DNA of 64,000 nt. It comes from Treponema sp. Marseille-Q4130 (GTDB lineage: Bacteria > Spirochaetota > Spirochaetia > Treponematales > Treponemataceae). The translations under genes were made by a program, and so were the position numbers. The first letter of the stretch is position 1, and each line of letters starts with the position of its first letter. Below the pieces are notes generated by a model. That model had not been told where the DNA came from, did not search any database, and worked only from the letters and a program-made list of their open reading frames with translations. Positions 60,333 to 64,000 of the stretch are shown here, one piece after another. The stretch lies in assembly GCF_014334325.1 (NCBI RefSeq), contig NZ_JACSET010000006.1:135149-199148 (forward strand). Direction: 5' to 3'.

Positions 60333-61643
60333 TTATAAAAATAAATCCTTAGGGGAACATTTATAATCTAAATTTGTTATACGTTGATTAATTATTTTCG
60401 CAGGAACGCCAGCTACAATCCCATAATCAGGAACATCTTTTGTAACAACGGCTCCGGCACATACCACAGCTCCTTTCCCGATCCTTACACCTTGCAAAAT
60501 TGTAGTTCCAAAACCTATCCAGGCAAAATCTTTAATAACGATTGGAGCAAGTTTTACAGGAAACTTACTATTTTGCATGTTATGGCTTCCTGTTATTATT
60601 GCTGATTTATATGAAATGGAAACATTATTTCCTATGGCAATTCCTCCTCTACCATCCAGAAAACAATATCTGTTTATATGACAATTCTTTCCAATCCGTA
60701 TTTTTGAAGGAGATATAAAATGTTGAAACATATTTATAACAGAACCTCTCCCCAATGACATTCTGCTAAGAGAATAAAATAGTTTTCTGATAATCCAGAT
60801 GGGTACTACGTTTATAATACCGTTAAGAATCATATTCTGATAAAATAAAGAAAATACAGTATAAACTTTGTGTAAAATTATTATCTGCTGTAAAAACGCC
60901 TTAAATAGCTGCACATAATATTTTAAATTTGAAGAACCTGAAATTAAATGATTATATTTTATTTGCAGATATCGATTACCTGAGGCTCCGTCAAATTCCC
61001 AAACTAAGATATTTTCAGGAATATATTCAAAAACACAACCGTCAATATATGCTGAATGAATAAACAAAAAATCCAATGCGAACCCACAATCTTTTCTTTC
61101 CAAATTAAACAAGTGTTCTTTATGGTAAATCGATTTCACAAACGATGCACCGTGTCTATACAATGGAGAAAAAAGTAATGTTTTAATTGAGCTATCTGCA
61201 AAAACTGTAACTGCTGTTCCATCAGGTTTTATATATGTCGAATCCCCATAAATAATTGAAACTTCATCAGGATAATCTTTTTCAAATACTTGTTTTAAAA
61301 CATATTTACTATAAAACACATCTCCTGCATTCATAAAGTTTATCCAGTCTCCCTTCGCAAGACTAATCCCTTTATTCATCGCATCATAAATACCTTTGTC
61401 CGGTTCACTCTGCCAATAATCAATTTTATCCTCATACTTTTTAATAATATCAATGGTTCCGTCTTTACTGCCTCCATCTATCACTATGTATTCGACATTT
61501 TCGTAAGTCTGGCTAAGAACACTTTGGATTGTATTTTCTAATGTAGATTCATCGTTATAAACAACCGTTACAACAGTAATGAGAGGTTTTCCATCTGTTG
61601 ATGTTTTTGTTATTCCGCGAGTACGGAGTCCACCACAAAGCAT
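60333..61643 (-). CDS. Fused GT2 glycosyltransferase and hexapeptide acetyltransferase
   Basis: A 436-residue two-domain protein. Residues about 20-240 are a GT2 domain (ITVVTVVYNDESTLENTIQS, IVIDGGSKDGTIDIIKKYED, WINFMNAGDVFYS). Residues about 315-425 are a WcaF/maltose-acetyltransferase-like beta-helix (IGKNCHINRYCFLDGRGGIA, ITGSHNMQNSKFPVK, AGAVVTKDVPDYGIVAGVPA). The two could transfer a sugar and then acetylate it. The fusion is uncommon. The start overlaps the stop of the Nmad2-like gene (TAATG), so the polysaccharide locus and the cassette after it are translationally joined. Confidence 0.88.
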   Translation of the reverse strand: MLCGGLRTRGITKTSTDGKPLITVVTVVYNDESTLENTIQSVLSQTYENVEYIVIDGGSKDGTIDIIKKYEDKIDYWQSEPDKGIYDAMNKGISLAKGDWINFMNAGDVFYSKYVLKQVFEKDYPDEVSIIYGDSTYIKPDGTAVTVFADSSIKTLLFSPLYRHGASFVKSIYHKEHLFNLERKDCGFALDFLFIHSAYIDGCVFEYIPENILVWEFDGASGNRYLQIKYNHLISGSSNLKYYVQLFKAFLQQIIILHKVYTVFSLFYQNMILNGIINVVPIWIIRKLFYSLSRMSLGRGSVINMFQHFISPSKIRIGKNCHINRYCFLDGRGGIAIGNNVSISYKSAIITGSHNMQNSKFPVKLAPIVIKDFAWIGFGTTILQGVRIGKGAVVCAGAVVTKDVPDYGIVAGVPAKIINQRITNLDYKCSPKDLFL

Positions 61644-62269
61644 TATTTTTCACCTCCATATCTTTTGAATTCATCAGAAAACTCTTTAGGAAAACCATAA
61701 ATGCCACAATCACCTTGACTTTTAATCCATTCTACAAATTTTCCTACTCTAATATCATTTGTAGAATCAAAAACTCGGTGACTTCTACATTCAGGCGCAA
61801 AACGTCTATATTTTACATCACATAAGATTGCATCTTTTCCCCAATACCAAAAGGTATGACCATATACCACATATTCACAACTTAAATCTCGTTTCTTATT
61901 GTATATATTTTCATTTCCGTCTTTATAACTATGATGCGAATTTTCTTGTACATATTTTCCATTAATCTTATGGTAAATATTATCTCCATAACATTGTTTT
62001 AAGCTGCCCTGCAAGTATGGATGCTTTTGAAGAAATTGTTCAGAATTCCAATATTCATCAAATGTCATTTTTCCTTCTACTTGCATCGCAAATATAATTC
62101 TATTTTTTAATTTACTATCTTGTGCAAAACTTCCAAAGCCGACAATCCAATCTCCTATTATGGCAGCTTTTCGTATTCTAGGTTTACAAGTCGCTAATGT
62201 ACAACAGCCATAAAATGGGTTGGGGGCAAAACCAAAATCACGTGTAATCACATAGGTATATAATTTCAT
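61643..62269 (-). CDS. Nmad2-like protein (nucleotide modification associated domain 2)
   Basis: A 208-residue protein that opens with MKLYTYVITRDFGFAPNPFY, followed by GCCTLATCKPRIRKAAIIGD and WIVGFGS. I recognise this as the Nmad2 pattern, described in computational work on DNA base-hypermodification systems of phages and bacteria. The reaction is not known. The later HTFWYWGKDAILCD and FVEWIKSQGDCGIYGFPKEF are also conserved-looking. ATG 62269 with GGGGA upstream is preferred to an ATG at 62284 inside the TIR gene. It is the third gene of a four-gene run. Confidence 0.7.
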   Translation of the reverse strand: MKLYTYVITRDFGFAPNPFYGCCTLATCKPRIRKAAIIGDWIVGFGSFAQDSKLKNRIIFAMQVEGKMTFDEYWNSEQFLQKHPYLQGSLKQCYGDNIYHKINGKYVQENSHHSYKDGNENIYNKKRDLSCEYVVYGHTFWYWGKDAILCDVKYRRFAPECRSHRVFDSTNDIRVGKFVEWIKSQGDCGIYGFPKEFSDEFKRYGGEK

Positions 62270-62270
62270 T

Positions 62271-62741
62271 TTAACATTCCCCATGATTCATTGCTGTTCC
62301 AAGTGCAATAGAAGTTCCATGTGCATCTTTGTATATAATATTACCATCCAGGGCCTTTTTTATATCATTCCCATTCCATGGGACAATGGAATCCGCAAAG
62401 TCTTTCAGACCTTCTGGAATTTCATAATTATAATCTTTTGAAACATGAACTCCGATAACTTGTTTCCCAAGTTTTATAGCTTCCTCAATTTCCCAGTTTA
62501 CCCAATCGGACTTTGAAGTTTCTTTTCCTATAAGAACAACAACAGTTCCTGCCCATTCCATTTTGGGTTTTATGATTGAATATTTTATATAATTTTCATC
62601 ATGAGCATTATTTGGCCTTTCAGAAGTTAATGATGAATCTTTAAAGGAAAAGCCTTCTTTTTCCATCATTGATTTAAAATCTGAAATCAATTCTTCATGC
62701 TCACCACAATGTGCTACAAAAATATTCTTTTTGTTTGCCAA
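62271..62741 (-). CDS. TIR-like domain protein
   Basis: A 156-residue protein with the TIR-type core: NIFVAHCGEHEELISDFKSM (first strand and helix), AGTVVVLIGKETSKSDWVNW and EIEEAIKLGKQVIGVHV. The Glu in WVNWEIEEA is at the place of the catalytic glutamate of NAD-cleaving TIR enzymes. It resembles the TIR-like DUF1863/ThsB-type group used in Thoeris-like defence. No second enzymatic or binding domain is fused, so it should work with a partner. The start is TTG at 62741; only a weak purine-rich ribosome-binding site precedes it. Confidence 0.72.
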   Translation of the reverse strand: MANKKNIFVAHCGEHEELISDFKSMMEKEGFSFKDSSLTSERPNNAHDENYIKYSIIKPKMEWAGTVVVLIGKETSKSDWVNWEIEEAIKLGKQVIGVHVSKDYNYEIPEGLKDFADSIVPWNGNDIKKALDGNIIYKDAHGTSIALGTAMNHGEC

Positions 62742-62754
62742 CGTTTTTCTCTCT

Positions 62755-63717
62755 CTATTTTTCTATAATACAATGCCATTTAGGAGGAAAGTTATAATCA
62801 ATTCTTTTTTTTTCAATGTATTCATATTTTTGCTTTATTCGCGAATGACCAATATTAAACTCTGGATTGGATACTCGTGTATATTTATCTAACTCACAAA
62901 AAATATTCTGACAATCTATAAGTTGTAAAGGTCTGTTTCCGATTCTCTTGAAATCTAATCCCCGCTTTTTAAACTCTTCATCTTGATGTTCTGCTGCATA
63001 ATGAATTATCTCTTCATCAGATAAACATATTCTAGGAAAACATTTTTTTATTCCGTGTTTTGCTCCCGGCCCAGCCACAACAAAAGACATTTCATCAAAA
63101 TTACAAATCTCGCTGTAATTAAGATCGATAGCATATTGAAATGCAAGGAACTTTCCTATTGTCGGATAAGAAAGCAACAGCAAATATAAGTCTTCTAAAG
63201 TTTTACAATTAGATATTTTCTTTACAATTCCATCCTTGAACATATATTTTATAAATGCCAAATGATTCTTGTGCTTTCTTGGACTTCCAAATGAAGTCGT
63301 TCCAGATGGCATTATATATGCAGCTGAATATATTTTTTCTCCGGCTTCTTGTAAAACGTCCAAAAAAGCTCCATATTTTTCTTCATCAAAAGAACCATAA
63401 TCAATCTTATTAAAGTGACTTTCAATTTTTTGCCACGTCTCTATTTTATTAAATATTTTAAATAAAAGGATTCTGAAAACAGTATCCTCATCGGAATAGT
63501 TTTCACCATTATAAATTACATTGTTGATTAAATACTGTGAGACTCTATCGGTTGCCCTATATACATTGGTGAATTTATATGTTTGCAAAATCTGATCGTC
63601 GGACCAAGGAGTAGACTTTTTATTAATACGATTAAAAAAGATCTCTTGTCTTTTTACAGCAAATTGCCAATATAAATCATATATTGAAGAATTTTGAATT
63701 TCTTGCTTCTTATTCAT
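62755..63717 (-). CDS. HMUDK-helical / aGPT-pyrophosphorylase-type protein
   Basis: A 320-residue protein. The key block TPWSDDQILQTYKFTNVYRA, then TDRVSQYLINNV, matches the helical domain of 5-hydroxymethyl-dU DNA kinases (HMUDK_hel), related to aGPT-Pplase and alkyl-adenine-glycosylase-like domains. Later FGSPRKHKNHLAFIKYM, IGKFLAFQYAIDLNYS and FVVAGPGAKHGIKKCFPRI fit the same fold. Such domains act on hypermodified thymines in phage genomes or defend against them. A separate kinase domain is not seen. It overlaps the upstream gene by 8 bases. Confidence 0.65.
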   Translation of the reverse strand: MNKKQEIQNSSIYDLYWQFAVKRQEIFFNRINKKSTPWSDDQILQTYKFTNVYRATDRVSQYLINNVIYNGENYSDEDTVFRILLFKIFNKIETWQKIESHFNKIDYGSFDEEKYGAFLDVLQEAGEKIYSAAYIMPSGTTSFGSPRKHKNHLAFIKYMFKDGIVKKISNCKTLEDLYLLLLSYPTIGKFLAFQYAIDLNYSEICNFDEMSFVVAGPGAKHGIKKCFPRICLSDEEIIHYAAEHQDEEFKKRGLDFKRIGNRPLQLIDCQNIFCELDKYTRVSNPEFNIGHSRIKQKYEYIEKKRIDYNFPPKWHCIIEK

Positions 63718-64000
63718 TTTCTGTCTTTTCTTCTGGCTTATAATTTACTTCTTCAAGTAAATTATTATCTTCTAAGTATCTCATTAACTCTTTTCTGATA
63801 GTTTCCTTTTCATTATATTTTGTACAATCAATTGTGAATTTATTTTTTTCTTTTGAATTTAATTCATAGTTAATCTCAACAAGATTCTCTGAAGTACCAT
63901 TGGTTTTATATTCAAATTTTATTGATTTATGAAAATCAAACTCCCTTTCTTCGGTATATTGTCCATCCCTGAAAATAATTTTATAAACAAAATATTGTCT
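63710..64000 (-). CDS. Unknown protein, C-terminal part (5' end outside window)
   Basis: An open frame enters at the window edge and ends at TAA 63710, giving 96 residues with no motif I can name. It is rich in Lys, Glu and Asn (IRKELMRYLEDNNLLEEVNY). The stop overlaps the next ATG by eight bases (ATGAATAA), so it belongs to the same operon as the HMUDK-like, TIR-like and Nmad2-like genes. Identification needs the sequence upstream. Confidence 0.6.
   Translation of the reverse strand, partial: RQYFVYKIIFRDGQYTEEREFDFHKSIKFEYKTNGTSENLVEINYELNSKEKNKFTIDCTKYNEKETIRKELMRYLEDNNLLEEVNYKPEEKTENE

Overview
The window looks like a chromosomal segment of a host-associated Treponema (Spirochaetota). 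The reasons are the gene families (a FadL-like outer-membrane barrel, a DUF4954 protein, a YajC-SecD-SecF operon, an rpsP-khpA-rimM-trmD-rplS operon followed by FliK-like and FlhB-like genes), a roughly even base composition, and an anaerobic ribonucleotide reductase. The species cannot be fixed from this sequence alone.

Layout. 1-2900: 3' end of nrdD, nrdG, a ferredoxin-type protein and a DUF488 protein. 2987-4711 (minus): a GntP-family permease behind a long structured leader. 4842-9774: tRNA-Arg and a zinc macrodomain gene, then a decayed accessory zone with a DUF523 remnant, a broken membrane-protein gene, TIGR02328-like and YbgA-like genes, two GNAT acetyltransferases and a duplicated 117-bp gene fragment. 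9775-16503: tsaD, a YibQ-like deacetylase, an alternative sigma factor, thrH and a DUF4954 gene. 16608-21330: an M16-like protein without the zinc motif, a FadL-like barrel behind a second copy of the structured leader, and a 178-bp inverted-repeat element. 21365-27386 (minus): fabD-fabG-fabF-fabZ, galE and an M20 peptidase, with a palindromic operator upstream of fabD. 27510-40749: a DMT exporter, argG, murE, a two-gene ABC transporter with a DtxR-like box, a repeat-bearing lipoprotein, ddl, an oxidoreductase and ispH. 40897-51009: secDF-yajC, tatD with tRNA-Leu, yraN, and the ribosomal-protein/tRNA-modification operon. 51219-52784: a third copy of the structured leader and a UraA-type permease. 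53061-53261: tRNA-Asp and tRNA-Pro. 53419-64000 (minus, clearly more A+T-rich): a polysaccharide locus (fcl, a phase-variable acyltransferase, gmd, glycosyltransferases, an EpsG-like polymerase) running without a gap into a cassette with an Nmad2-like protein, a TIR-like protein and a thymine-hypermodification-type protein.

The strongest novel signals are: (1) a three-copy, structured 5' leader of about 220-320 nt in front of three unrelated membrane-protein genes, with compensatory base changes in its helices and the ribosome-binding site placed just after the last helix; (2) the Nmad2/TIR/HMUDK-like cassette, a candidate nucleotide-modification or defence system; (3) a 13-G tract that switches an acyltransferase out of frame; and (4) at least six genes whose -10 box lies exactly six bases before the ATG, which predicts leaderless mRNAs.
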